Shown here: piece after piece, positions 33,616 to 42,318 of the stretch | Numbering within the stretch: position 1 is the first letter of the stretch | Layout: every line of letters begins with the position of its first letter | Assembly (NCBI GenBank): GCA_014860565.1 | Contig: JACZJN010000191.1 | Location: 1-45,282 of the forward strand | DNA length: 45,282 bases | From: Bacteroidota bacterium | GTDB taxonomy: Bacteria; Bacteroidota; Ignavibacteria; SZUA-365 | Direction of reading: 5' to 3' | Position numbers and translations under genes: made by a program | Notes under the pieces: model-generated | Told to the model about the DNA's origin: nothing | Databases searched by the model: none | The model's input: only the letters and a program-made list of their open reading frames with translations

Positions 33616-33644
33616 AAAAAAAGCGGAACCGTGGTCCCGCTTTC
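33616..33644 (-). terminator. Terminator of the kor operon
   Basis: On the minus strand AAAGCGGGACC and GGTTCCGCTTT pair, followed by a run of T. It lies 20 bases beyond the gamma-subunit stop. Confidence 0.9.
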
Positions 33645-33662
33645 ATCATTCAGAAATTCGGT

Positions 33663-34217
33663 TCAGGCAACCGGCATTTCGGACTTGGCGAGTTCGCCGC
33701 CGCGCTGCAGCGCCTGTTCGTTGAGCGGAATCAGGTGATGATGCCGCTCGGGCAGAACCTTGCGCAGCGCTTCGAGCACCGTTTCAATTTTCACTGCGTT
33801 GCGTTTCGCGAGGAATGCACCCAGGACGATCATGTTCATGATCTTGGTATTCTTCAGTTTCACCGCTTCTTCCGAGGCGGGGATAGGCACGACGTCGATG
33901 TCGGTACGCTTGGGAGGATCGATGATATTCGTGCTGTCGTATATGAGCGTCCCGCCCGGTTTGACGGAATGCTCGAATTTATCGAGCGATGGCTGATTGA
34001 GAGCGACGACGGTGTCGAATCTTCCGATGATCGGACTGCTGATTTCCTCGGAACTCACGGTCACGATGCAGTTGGCTGTGCCACCGCGCATCTCAGGACC
34101 GTAGGAGGGCATCCAGCAAACTTCACGGTTTTCAATCATGCCCGCATAGGCAAGCACCTGTCCCATCGACAATACGCCCTGGCCGCCGAAACCGGCGAAA
34201 ATGACTTCTTCAAGCAT
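33663..34217 (-). CDS. korC: 2-oxoacid:ferredoxin oxidoreductase, gamma subunit
   Basis: This 184-residue protein is the gamma subunit (POR_gamma family) of a four-subunit thiamine-diphosphate 2-oxoacid:ferredoxin oxidoreductase. It has the N-terminal EVIFAGFGGQGVLSMGQVLAYAGM, SYGPEMRGGTANCIVTVS and DTVVALNQPSLDKF. The ATG at 34217 has GGAGG nine bases upstream and overlaps the beta-subunit stop by eight bases; the in-frame TTG at 34223 is too close to that site. The complex converts 2-oxoglutarate or a related 2-oxoacid plus CoA to acyl-CoA and CO2, reducing ferredoxin; substrate choice is not visible in this subunit. Confidence 0.92.
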   Translation of the reverse strand: MLEEVIFAGFGGQGVLSMGQVLAYAGMIENREVCWMPSYGPEMRGGTANCIVTVSSEEISSPIIGRFDTVVALNQPSLDKFEHSVKPGGTLIYDSTNIIDPPKRTDIDVVPIPASEEAVKLKNTKIMNMIVLGAFLAKRNAVKIETVLEALRKVLPERHHHLIPLNEQALQRGGELAKSEMPVA

Positions 34218-35010
34218 TTTCAATGTCCTCCTTTGACGGTACTTTCATGTCTCCGAGCGGATAATACGGGAGCATGTTCTCGACCAGCCATTCGTTCGCC
34301 TGAACGGGTTTCATTCCCCAGTTGGTCGGACAGTTGCTCACGATTTCCACCAGGCAGGTGCCCTTGTTCAGCTTCTGATACTTCAGACCGTTGAGCAGCG
34401 CCTTCTTCGCGCGCCGCACATTCACCGGTGTATTCACCGCCTGTCGCGTGACGTAGAACGCACCCGGGAGCTGTGCAAGCAGTTCGGTGATTTTCAGCGG
34501 ATTGCCCATGAACGAAGCCTCACGTCCATAGGGTGTGGTGGATGTTTTCTGATGGATCAGCGTGGTCGGAGCCATCTGTCCACCGGTCATGCCGTAAATC
34601 GCGTTGTTGATGAACACGATCAGGATATTCTCTCCGCGGTTGACCGTATGCACGGTCTCGCCGGTTCCAATCGCCGCAAGATCACCGTCGCCCTGGTACG
34701 TGTACACGTACTTGTCGGGGAAACAGCGCTTGATGCCGGTGGCGACGGCGGTAGCGCGCCCGTGGGCGGCTTCCTGCATGTCGACGTTCATGTAGAGATA
34801 GGCAAACACGGAACAGCCGACCGGAGCAACGCCGATAGTCTGTTCCTGAATGCCAAGCTCCTCGACCGCTTCCATGAGGATGCGATGCGCCACACCGTGT
34901 CCGCAGCCCGGACAGTAGTGCATGCGCGCGTCGAGCAGCGTGGAGGGACGCTCACAGACGATGTTCATTTCGTCGTGGTGGTGTTCTATTTCCTGCATGC
35001 TCTTTTCCAT
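34210..35010 (-). CDS. korB: 2-oxoacid:ferredoxin oxidoreductase, beta (TPP) subunit
   Basis: This 266-residue subunit binds thiamine diphosphate: YCPGCGHG near the N-terminus, then GDGDLAAIG and, about 25 residues on, NNAIYGMTGGQ. The start at 35010 has GAGG six bases upstream and lies 11 bases after the alpha-subunit stop; the longer frame to 35118 would overlap the alpha gene heavily. The segment GGQMAPTT and a C-terminal PTNWG are usual for KorB/VorB. Translation is coupled to the gamma gene by overlap. Confidence 0.93.
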   Translation of the reverse strand: MEKSMQEIEHHHDEMNIVCERPSTLLDARMHYCPGCGHGVAHRILMEAVEELGIQEQTIGVAPVGCSVFAYLYMNVDMQEAAHGRATAVATGIKRCFPDKYVYTYQGDGDLAAIGTGETVHTVNRGENILIVFINNAIYGMTGGQMAPTTLIHQKTSTTPYGREASFMGNPLKITELLAQLPGAFYVTRQAVNTPVNVRRAKKALLNGLKYQKLNKGTCLVEIVSNCPTNWGMKPVQANEWLVENMLPYYPLGDMKVPSKEDIENA

Positions 35011-35021
35011 GTATGCCTCTT

Positions 35022-36092
35022 TTACTGAATCTTCGAATACATGTCTTTGATCACCTCCACCACCTCTTCGGGCGACGGGATGATACCGCCCATGCGGCCG
35101 TAATGCCCGACGGGACAACGCCCGTTGACCGCCAGGCGCACGTCCTCAACCATCTGTCCGGCATTGAGCTCCAGCGAGAGAAATCCCTTGACATGATCCG
35201 CCGCTTTCGCAACGGTGGCATAAGGATACGGCCAGAGAGTAATGGGACGAATGAGGCCGACCTTGATGCCTTCGGCGCGCATGATCTCCATGACCTTATG
35301 GCCAATGCGGGCGGAAAGTCCGTACGCGACGATGACGAAGTCGGCGTCTTCCGTTTCCATTTCCTGCACGCGAATCTCGTTCGCTTCGATCAGCTTGTAT
35401 TTCTCCTGCAGGCGCAGGTTGACCTGTTCCATTTCCTCGGGCTTGATGAACAGCGAAGTAACGAAATTGCGATCGCGATCGGCGGTTTTCCCCGTCGTCG
35501 CCCATGAGGGCGTCGCACGGGTGCCGCGTTCGATCTGGTCGCGCAGTTCCACTTTTTCCATCATCTGTCCGAGTGCGCCGTCGGCAAGAATCAGCACGGG
35601 GTTGCGGTACTTGTCGGCGAGATCCCAACCGTCCTGCACGAAATCGGCCATCTCCTGCACGGTCGCCGGGGCAAGCACGATCAGCCTGTAATCGCCGTGC
35701 CCACCGCCCTTGACGGACTGGAAATAATCGCCCTGCGAAGGCTGAATGGTACCCAGGCCGGGGCCGCCGCGGTTGATGTTCGCAATCAGGCATGGCAGTT
35801 CCGCACCGGCGATATAGGAGAGTCCCTCCTGCATGAGGCTGATGCCCGGGCTGGATGAGGATGTCCACACGCGCGCTCCCGCGCCCGCTGCTCCATATAC
35901 CATATTGATGGAGGCAATCTCGCTTTCCGCCTGCAGCACGGTGCACTGCGTGCGATTGTATGCCTCGCGCGTAAGATATTCGAGTACTTCAGACTGCGGG
36001 GTGATGGGATAGCCGAAATAGGCATCCATCCCGGCACGAATCGCGGCTTCCGCCATCGCTTCGTTTCCCTTCATGAGTCGTAGTTCACCCAT
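35022..36092 (-). CDS. korA: 2-oxoacid:ferredoxin oxidoreductase, alpha subunit
   Basis: This 356-residue alpha subunit begins MGELRLMKGNEAMAEAAIRAG, followed by FGYPITPQSEVLEYL (the pyrimidine-binding part), ASINMVYGAAGAGARVWTSSSSPGISLMQEGLSY, and a C-terminal transketolase-C-like domain (DFVIVAYGLSARIGHKVMEIMRAEGIKVGLIRPITLWPYP). AAAGGAG precedes the ATG by eight bases. Length and the order ferredoxin-alpha-beta-gamma match the KorDABC/VorDABC type. In anaerobic FCB bacteria this enzyme serves a reductive or ferredoxin-linked TCA step; 2-oxoglutarate is the likeliest substrate, but branched-chain 2-oxoacids are not excluded. Confidence 0.93.
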   Translation of the reverse strand: MGELRLMKGNEAMAEAAIRAGMDAYFGYPITPQSEVLEYLTREAYNRTQCTVLQAESEIASINMVYGAAGAGARVWTSSSSPGISLMQEGLSYIAGAELPCLIANINRGGPGLGTIQPSQGDYFQSVKGGGHGDYRLIVLAPATVQEMADFVQDGWDLADKYRNPVLILADGALGQMMEKVELRDQIERGTRATPSWATTGKTADRDRNFVTSLFIKPEEMEQVNLRLQEKYKLIEANEIRVQEMETEDADFVIVAYGLSARIGHKVMEIMRAEGIKVGLIRPITLWPYPYATVAKAADHVKGFLSLELNAGQMVEDVRLAVNGRCPVGHYGRMGGIIPSPEEVVEVIKDMYSKIQ

Positions 36093-36156
36093 AGAATAAG
36101 CTCCTTTGGTCGGATATGCTTAAAATAGAATTGGCTGTGGTTGAAGGTGTGCGGAA

Positions 36157-36468
36157 TCAGCCTTCGGCTTCTTCTTCGGCACCGACTGTAATCCTGATAT
36201 CGCCCGTGACATTGCGGACTTCGGCGACGGGGACCTTCTCCCCGGTTTTCTTGTCCTCGCGATACACGGTAATCACCGCATCAGGACAGACAAGAGAACA
36301 GTTTGTGCACCCGGTGCACACATCTTCAACAAGCACGGCGTAGTGGTAGCCCTGTTTGTTGATATCCTTGGCAAGCGCCATCGCATTCTGCGGACAGGCC
36401 ACAACACAGAGTTCGCATCCCTTGCAGTTCTCTATGTCAATACTGATATCACCGCGGACTTTGGCCAT
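36157..36468 (-). CDS. korD: 2-oxoacid:ferredoxin oxidoreductase, delta (2x[4Fe-4S]) subunit
   Basis: This 103-residue polyferredoxin has two cluster motifs, CKGCELCVVACP (about 15-26) and CTGCTNCSLVCPD (about 51-63), which accept electrons from the TPP subunit. The C-terminal 40 residues form an acidic beta extension ending in a Glu-rich tail. AGGAG lies seven bases before the ATG. It is the first gene of the four-gene operon; alpha starts 64 bases downstream. Confidence 0.93.
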   Translation of the reverse strand: MAKVRGDISIDIENCKGCELCVVACPQNAMALAKDINKQGYHYAVLVEDVCTGCTNCSLVCPDAVITVYREDKKTGEKVPVAEVRNVTGDIRITVGAEEEAEG

Positions 36469-36521
36469 ACGAGTACTCCTGATTATTGCTGGTATTCATC
36501 AAGTTCTATGCGGGGAAACGC

Positions 36522-36536
36522 CGTCCGAATCGGACG
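36522..36536. promoter_or_regulatory. Perfect 15-bp palindrome upstream of korD
   Basis: CGTCCGA-A-TCGGACG is a perfect dyad with a single central base, 54-68 bases upstream of the korD ATG. It suits an operator for a dimeric regulator of the kor operon. No strong -10/-35 pair is visible nearby. Confidence 0.45.
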
Positions 36537-36689
36537 ACGAACATGTGAGAGCGTAATGTGGGGACCGGTCAGGCGAGCGGTTGGAGGTGCTGTATTCTTC
36601 ATTATCCAGAAGGTGCATTCACTGCGCGCATGGCGCGAACGTATTTAAGACAAAAATACTCGAAATGATGATCAGTTCCAAGCGCCGGC

Positions 36690-36747
36690 GCAGCCTGCGG
36701 CTGCGACTTTGGCCGTTGGCTGTTGGCCGCCAATTGCTAAAAGCCAA
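36690..36747. repeat. REP-like palindromic intergenic sequence
   Basis: A GCAGCC/GGCTGC hairpin (36690-36704) is followed by repeated TTGGC/GCCAA words (36709-36747) that can pair with each other, at the 3' end of the deoxyhypusine-synthase-like gene. This resembles dispersed REP-like elements. The rest of the 36469-36758 gap holds only the palindrome above. Confidence 0.4.
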
Positions 36748-36758
36748 TGTGCGGCAGG

Positions 36759-37736
36759 CTACCAGCCAAGGATATACGCGAATATCAGCGGGGCGACGAT
36801 GGAAGCGTCGGATTCGACGATGTACTTGGGCGTGTCGACACCGAGCTTCCCCCAGGTGATTTTTTCGTTCGGAACGGCGCCGGAATAGGAACCATAGCTC
36901 GTGGTCGAATCGCTGATCTGGCAGAAGTAGGCCCAGAGCGGAACACTCGTGCGGCGAAGATCCTGATGCAGCATGGGCACGACGCAGATAGGGAAATCCC
37001 CGGCAATGCCGCCGCCGATCTGGAAAAATCCCAGTGGCCGTTTCGCGGTGAATGCCGTGTACCATTCCGCCAACTCCATCATGTATTCGATGCCGGTGCG
37101 TACGGTGTGGACATTCTTGACATCGCCCTCGATGCAATGAGCGGCGTAGATGTTGCCGAGCGTGCTGTCTTCCCAGCCCGGCACGAAAATAGGCAGGTTC
37201 TTCTGCGCAGCGGCGAGCAGCCAGCTGTCCTTCGGATCGATCAGGTAATGTTCTTCCAAACGTCCTTCGAGCAGCAGACGATAAAAAAACTGATGCGGGA
37301 AGAGACGTTCACCGCCGCGATCCATTTCCATCCACAGTTCGAGGATGCTGTGCTCGATGCGCCGCATCGCTTCCTCCTCGGGGATGCAGGTGTCGGTCAC
37401 GCGGTTCATGTGCCGGTCAAGCAGCGCCTGCTCCATCTCCGGTGTAAGGTCCCGGTAATGCGGGACGCGCTCGTAGTAATCGTGTGCCACGAGATTGAAT
37501 ACATCCTCCTCGAGGTTTGCGCCTGTGCAGGTGATGGCGTGCACCTTGTCCTGCCGAATCATCTCGGCGAGAGAGAGTCCCAGTTCCGCTGTGCTCATCG
37601 CTCCGGCCAGCGTCACCATCATACCGCCGCCCTCGTCGAGCAGTTTGACATATCCCTTGGCCGCATCCATCATCGAGGCGGCATTGAAATGACGGTAATG
37701 ATGATTCATGAAATCGGTAAGTGAATGGTGGCTCAT
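36759..37736 (-). CDS. Deoxyhypusine synthase-like protein
   Basis: This 325-residue protein belongs to the deoxyhypusine/homospermidine synthase fold, which uses NAD and spermidine. Landmarks are GGGMMVTLAGAMSTAELGLSLA (nucleotide-binding start), ITCTGANLEEDVFNLVAHDYYE, GWEDSTLGNIYAAHC, GFFQIGGGIAGDFPIC, and PNEKITWGKL, which holds the Lys position that is catalytic in eukaryotic enzymes. Bacteria lack eIF5A, so such proteins may make homospermidine or modify another target. A promoter at 37776-37804 predicts transcription from about 37769, which favours the ATG at 37736; upstream in-frame starts (37769, 37796) fall at or before that site. It is transcribed towards the kor operon with a 290-base gap. 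Confidence 0.88.
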   Translation of the reverse strand: MSHHSLTDFMNHHYRHFNAASMMDAAKGYVKLLDEGGGMMVTLAGAMSTAELGLSLAEMIRQDKVHAITCTGANLEEDVFNLVAHDYYERVPHYRDLTPEMEQALLDRHMNRVTDTCIPEEEAMRRIEHSILELWMEMDRGGERLFPHQFFYRLLLEGRLEEHYLIDPKDSWLLAAAQKNLPIFVPGWEDSTLGNIYAAHCIEGDVKNVHTVRTGIEYMMELAEWYTAFTAKRPLGFFQIGGGIAGDFPICVVPMLHQDLRRTSVPLWAYFCQISDSTTSYGSYSGAVPNEKITWGKLGVDTPKYIVESDASIVAPLIFAYILGW

Positions 37737-37775
37737 GATGCTCGCAGAAGATTGTGAAAGAATGTCCATTACAAT

Positions 37776-37804
37776 AGGATACTCCCCGCACTGCATAATG
37801 TCAA
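37776..37804 (-). promoter_or_regulatory. Sigma-70-type promoter of the deoxyhypusine-synthase-like gene
   Basis: On the minus strand a perfect TTGACA and TATCCT are 17 bases apart. The predicted start near 37769 gives a leader of about 33 bases before the ATG at 37736. Confidence 0.6.
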
Positions 37805-37862
37805 GAACCCATCCGCTGTCCCTTCCCCGTTACAGGGAACCGAGAGCCGGCAGCGATCCCTT

Positions 37863-38327
37863 TCACCGGGTAAACGCCTGCAGCATATTGAACACAAGAA
37901 TAATGGACCGGAAACTCCACGCATAGCAGCGAATCCAGTTTCCGAAGAGCATGCTCCGGTACGCACGCGCTTCGAATTCCTGCTCGAGTATTCTGTGCTG
38001 GGGAAGGTGGATGGCGAAGGTGGAAATCCAGATGATAAGCAGCAGTATCGCGCCCAGCCGCGCCGCCTCGTTGGTGATCCAGGGAGTGGCATGAAGCAGG
38101 CCGAAGACAACGGCAGCCGCCTCGAGCAGCATCAGCGGGGCGACGACAAAAGCGGTAAGCACAAGATGCATCTTCGCGTACCGCACAAAACGTCCCTTTC
38201 CGACTTTCCTCATCAGCGGATAATGCACTATCTGCACGAACCAGATGATGCCGGTCATCGCGAAGGTACAGAACACCTGCACCAGGAAAAAGACATCGTC
38301 GACTTTTAGCAGCGTCTCCTCTGGCAT
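37863..38327 (-). CDS. Four-helix membrane protein
   Basis: This 154-residue protein has four hydrophobic segments (about 10-32, 52-75, 86-107 and 132-150) separated by short charged loops. The first contains TGIIWFVQIVHYPLM and the third ends in HLPQH; His residues within or near membrane helices (VHYPLM, KMHLVL, IHLPQHRIL) could bind a cofactor, but no heme motif is proven. GAGGGA precedes the ATG, seven bases after the stop of the FAD-dependent enzyme, so the two form an operon. I do not recognise a named family. Confidence 0.75.
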   Translation of the reverse strand: MPEETLLKVDDVFFLVQVFCTFAMTGIIWFVQIVHYPLMRKVGKGRFVRYAKMHLVLTAFVVAPLMLLEAAAVVFGLLHATPWITNEAARLGAILLLIIWISTFAIHLPQHRILEQEFEARAYRSMLFGNWIRCYAWSFRSIILVFNMLQAFTR

Positions 38328-38334
38328 GGGTCCC

Positions 38335-39339
38335 TCAATGCAGAAGTCGAAGAATCATGTTTGCCGCCTCCATGCCCGAACGCGCGGCACCTTCCACCCC
38401 GTTGACGCCGAAGGCGTCGCCCGCGACGGCGAGCGGCGGATGCTGATGCACCTGCAGATAAGGGGCGGGATGCGGCGCCAGTACCTGGCTGTAGCGCCAG
38501 CGGTGCACCTGCCATGATTCCGCGCCGCACCGCATCATCGGGAGGGCTTCATCGAGCAGAAGGTTCGCGACGATTTCGTCGCTGTCACCGAAATGCGAAG
38601 CGCTGAAGGCACCCGTGGCATGAATCGTCAGAGCCGGAACATCAGGGGAAATGCCTTTCCGCTGATTGTCCATGATGCGACGAAGATTCCCGCGTTCAAA
38701 CTCCAGGACCCCGTTTTCGGGGGCCGAAGGGGGACCGTCGCAAACGACCATAAGAGTTATGCAGGGTTCGTATACCAGGTCAGACAGCGCCTCTTCCATC
38801 GCTGGTTCGAGGGCGATGCGGGAGGCGTCGAGCAGTTCGAGGGTTTGAGGTACGGGGGGGGTGAGAATGCAGCTGCGCGCGGAAAAATGACTCCCCTGCT
38901 CAGTGAATGCATGCCAGCACTCTCCCTGGATCTCAAGCTGCGTTACCTTCTCGCCAGTGTATACCGGCATCCCCGCGGCGATAACCTTCGGGATGCTCGT
39001 CATCGCCGGGCATCCACAATACCTGGCCGAGGACAGGAAGCGGGTGTCCATCTCATATGCCTGGACCCGGAACCATTCCCGTGCGACGCTTTCGTCAATC
39101 CATTCGGCAATGCGTGATTGGAACCATGCGCTCGAAGGCGCGAAGTACTGGGTGCCGTGATCGAACACCGCTCCGTCGAACCGGCGCGTTGCCATTCGTC
39201 CGCCGACACCTCGCGCCTTGTCAAGCACGAGAACCTGAATGCCCTGCCGTTTCATTTCGCGTGCAGCCATGAGCCCGGCTATTCCTGAGCCCACGATGAG
39301 ACAGGACGGCTCCTGATCAAGGTAGGATTCTATCGCCAT
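38335..39339 (-). CDS. FAD/NAD(P)-dependent amine-oxidase-like (renalase-type) protein
   Basis: This 334-residue flavoprotein has the Rossmann motif LIVGSGIAGLMAAREMKRQG (GxGxxG), then VLDKARGVGGRMATRR, the usual second signature of amine-oxidase/renalase proteins, FDHGTQYF, and a C-terminal FAD contact LAVAGDAFGVNGVEGAARSGMEAA. Substrate is unknown; renalases oxidise misreduced NAD(P)H isomers, and bacterial relatives are poorly defined. The start at 39339 (AAGG upstream) begins MAIESYLDQEPSC; the longer frame runs into promoter-like DNA. It is co-transcribed with the four-helix membrane protein. Confidence 0.88.
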   Translation of the reverse strand: MAIESYLDQEPSCLIVGSGIAGLMAAREMKRQGIQVLVLDKARGVGGRMATRRFDGAVFDHGTQYFAPSSAWFQSRIAEWIDESVAREWFRVQAYEMDTRFLSSARYCGCPAMTSIPKVIAAGMPVYTGEKVTQLEIQGECWHAFTEQGSHFSARSCILTPPVPQTLELLDASRIALEPAMEEALSDLVYEPCITLMVVCDGPPSAPENGVLEFERGNLRRIMDNQRKGISPDVPALTIHATGAFSASHFGDSDEIVANLLLDEALPMMRCGAESWQVHRWRYSQVLAPHPAPYLQVHQHPPLAVAGDAFGVNGVEGAARSGMEAANMILRLLH

Positions 39340-39374
39340 GATGCCTTGAAGACCGTTTCGTGATCGTTTGACCA

Positions 39375-39403
39375 ATGTTAGTGAATCTCGCCGTTGCGTA
39401 CAA
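39375..39403 (-). promoter_or_regulatory. Promoter of the FAD-enzyme operon
   Basis: On the minus strand TTGTAC and TAACAT are separated by 17 bases, about 36 bases upstream of the ATG at 39339. Confidence 0.5.
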
Positions 39404-39542
39404 CTGCATGTCCCGCTCTTGTCCAATTTTCCCGGATAACAAGGAAAAAATATCCGAATGTTGTATCTTCCAACATACACAGTATTGGTGTCCTGTCACC
39501 TTTTCCAGGACTGATTGACAACGCTTCACCCAATTATCGGGA

Positions 39543-42233
39543 ATGTACTCTACCTTTCACTGTATGAATGGAATGGAGAGCTGCAGGCGTCATGGAATCT
39601 TGTTTCTCACCATGATCCTGTTGAAATTTCACTGTGCACTCGGTACTCCGCTCTCAATCGAAGATGGGAGCGCAGCCGCAGATAGCAGCAGGAAAGCTGT
39701 TATCGCGGTGCGATGCGACGCGCAGGCCCCTGTCATCGACGGGTCTTTATCCGATGCGATCTGGCAAACCCTTCCCGTAGCCAGCGATTTCCTTCAGAAA
39801 GACCCGTCCGAGGGCAAGCCCGCGTCGCTGCGGACGGAGGTGCGTTTCTGCTATGACGACGATGCGCTCTATATCGGGGCGACGATGTACGTCGACGATC
39901 CTTCGGAGATTCAATCCACGCTCAGCCGACGAGACAACGCAGGGAATTCGGAGCGCCTTCTCGTCTCCATCGATTCGTATGACGACAACCGTACGGCATA
40001 CACGTTCGGAGTCACTGCCGACGGCGTGCGAATTGACTATTACCACGCGAGCGATTATGAACACAGCCGCGACTATTCGTTCGACCCCGTCTGGGAAGCA
40101 CGTGTGGCACGTACCTCCACTGCGTGGACAGCCGAAATGCGCATCCCTTTTTCCCAATTACGTTTCAACAACAAGGATGTCCAGCGGTGGGGACTCAACA
40201 TGAACCGCTACATCCCCTTTCGCGATGAGGATGTGTACTGGGTTCTGATTCCGAAAAACGAAACAGGATGGAGTTCCCGATTTGGCACATTGACCGGGAT
40301 TCACGGCATCCAGCCTTCCTCGCGGATCGAGCTGACTCCCTACAGCGTTGCCGATTTCACGGTTTCGCGCACGGGAAATCCCGTTGACCCCTTTTATAAC
40401 AAGATCGACTGGCGCGGCAATGTCGGTATCGACATGAAGATGGGACTCGGTCCGAATCTCACCCTCGACGCCACCGTCAATCCGGATTTCGGGCAGGTGG
40501 AAGCGGATCCTGCTGAAGTCAACCTCTCCGCGTATGAAACCTACTATACCGAGCGGCGCCCTTTTTTCATCGAGGGCAGCCAGCTCCTGAGCGGAGAAGG
40601 ACCGGATTACTTCTACACACGGCGCATCGGTGCCCCGCCGTCTCTCAGTCCCAACGCATCCTTTTCGGAACGTCCGATCAATACCACCATCCTCGGAGCG
40701 GCGAAGCTGTCCGGACGCCTGGCATCGGGGCTCTCCATCGCGGCTCTGACGGCCCTGACCCAGCGCGAATATGTCGAGACGTTTGATCGCGTTTCCAACA
40801 AGTATTCCGAAGCGCTGGTCGAACCGCTGGCCGGATACGGCGTCATGCGCATCCAGCAGGAATTCGGTGAAGAAACCTCTACCATCGGCGCGATGATCAC
40901 CGGTGTGCAGCGCGATCTCAATTCGCCGGCCGCCGAACAGCTCTTGACGCGGCAGGCCACGAGCGGCGGGCTCGACTGGAAACTCCGCTTCGATCGCGCA
41001 ACCTATGAACTTTCGGGCTACGCCGGTTTCAGCTACATCACGGGCAGCGCGGATGCTGTCGCATTGGTGCAGCAGAGCAGCGCGCACTATTTCCAGCGGC
41101 AGGACGCGGATTACATCGACTTCGACCCGACGCGGACGTCCCTCGCCGGATACACGACAGGATTACATCTCGTGAAGCAGAGCGGAGAACACTGGATCTG
41201 GGGCGTAGGTGCCTCCGCTGAATCTCCGGGATTCGAAATAAATGACGCGGGTATTCTCCGCTCCGCGGATGATATCGATACCTGGGGAGAACTCGCATAT
41301 CGTGAGAACACGCCGGGGGATCTGTTTCACAATTACGAAGTAGAGGTCTCGGCAACGAATGGATGGAATTTCGGACTCGTGCGCCAATACAGCAGTATTG
41401 GTCTCGGGCTTCAGGCAATGTGGAAGAACTACTACAGCAGTTCGATCAGCTTCGATTATGGAACAGCAGCACTCAATGATCATCTCACACGGGGTGGACC
41501 GCTCATGCGCAGCGGAGACGGCTGGAATCTCTACGCGAATATCACGAGCAGCTATTCTGAAGATGTGCGATGGAATCTCTGGGCATCACGATTCGGCGAC
41601 GCCCTCGGTTCGTGGAATTGGTCCGCGGGCAGCTGGATCAGTGTACGCACAAAAGGCTGGCTGGAGTTTTCGGTGGAACCGTCCTACCTGCGCAACGTGA
41701 ATGCCCGCCAGTATGTCATGACGGCCGACAATGGTCCGGAAGACACCTTCGGACAGCGATACATTTTTGCCACCGTCGACCAGGCCACGCTTGCGGCGCG
41801 ATTCCGATTCAATTTCGCATTTTCTCCCGACCTGACGCTTGAGTTGTACGCGGAGCCTTTCGCCGCGAGCGGTGCGTTTTCTGGGTTTGGTGAGCTTCCG
41901 GCCGCGGAGAGCGATCAGCTCCGCATCTACGGGCAAGATCCGGAGAGCAGCATCAGCTACGATACGGAATCGGCGATGTACGACTTTCGGACCGAACGAG
42001 GGAATGTCCAATTGCTCAACCCGGATTTCAACATTCTGTCCTTCCGCAGTAATGTCGTGCTCCGATGGGAGTGGGTGCGAGGCAGCACCCTTTTCCTCGT
42101 CTGGCAGCAGAATCGTTCCGGATATGACATCGACGGTAATCAGGTCGGCCCGCGCGACCTGCTCCGTTCCTTCGACAGTCCTGGTGATAATTTCATCGCC
42201 CTCAAGATTTCGTATTGGATCCCGGTGACGTAA
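39543..42233 (+). CDS. DUF5916 outer-membrane protein with CBM9-like N-terminus
   Basis: This 896-residue protein has a hydrophobic leader (ILFLTMILLKFHCALG) and then a CBM9-like beta sandwich (about 50-240): APVIDGSLSDAIWQTLPVASDFLQ, TEVRFCYDDDALYIGATMY, ERLLVSIDSYDDNRTAYTFGV, TAEMRIPFSQLRF. The DUF5916 region (about 270-896) follows with LTLDATVNPDFGQVEADPAEVNLSAYET, ERRPFFIEG and many amphipathic strands typical of a large barrel. The family is common in FCB bacteria, with unknown substrate. ATGs at 39543, 39564 and 39573 are all possible; the first is kept. It lacks a close neighbour on its strand upstream and is followed 85 bases later by the MFS gene. Confidence 0.9.
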   Translation: MYSTFHCMNGMESCRRHGILFLTMILLKFHCALGTPLSIEDGSAAADSSRKAVIAVRCDAQAPVIDGSLSDAIWQTLPVASDFLQKDPSEGKPASLRTEVRFCYDDDALYIGATMYVDDPSEIQSTLSRRDNAGNSERLLVSIDSYDDNRTAYTFGVTADGVRIDYYHASDYEHSRDYSFDPVWEARVARTSTAWTAEMRIPFSQLRFNNKDVQRWGLNMNRYIPFRDEDVYWVLIPKNETGWSSRFGTLTGIHGIQPSSRIELTPYSVADFTVSRTGNPVDPFYNKIDWRGNVGIDMKMGLGPNLTLDATVNPDFGQVEADPAEVNLSAYETYYTERRPFFIEGSQLLSGEGPDYFYTRRIGAPPSLSPNASFSERPINTTILGAAKLSGRLASGLSIAALTALTQREYVETFDRVSNKYSEALVEPLAGYGVMRIQQEFGEETSTIGAMITGVQRDLNSPAAEQLLTRQATSGGLDWKLRFDRATYELSGYAGFSYITGSADAVALVQQSSAHYFQRQDADYIDFDPTRTSLAGYTTGLHLVKQSGEHWIWGVGASAESPGFEINDAGILRSADDIDTWGELAYRENTPGDLFHNYEVEVSATNGWNFGLVRQYSSIGLGLQAMWKNYYSSSISFDYGTAALNDHLTRGGPLMRSGDGWNLYANITSSYSEDVRWNLWASRFGDALGSWNWSAGSWISVRTKGWLEFSVEPSYLRNVNARQYVMTADNGPEDTFGQRYIFATVDQATLAARFRFNFAFSPDLTLELYAEPFAASGAFSGFGELPAAESDQLRIYGQDPESSISYDTESAMYDFRTERGNVQLLNPDFNILSFRSNVVLRWEWVRGSTLFLVWQQNRSGYDIDGNQVGPRDLLRSFDSPGDNFIALKISYWIPVT

Positions 42234-42318
42234 TGGAAAAGGCCTGCGCGGTGCGCCGGCCAGTTGTTTCCCTTCTCATACGCATCCCACTCTACCACTC
42301 CAATCGCGGGCTCCCCCG

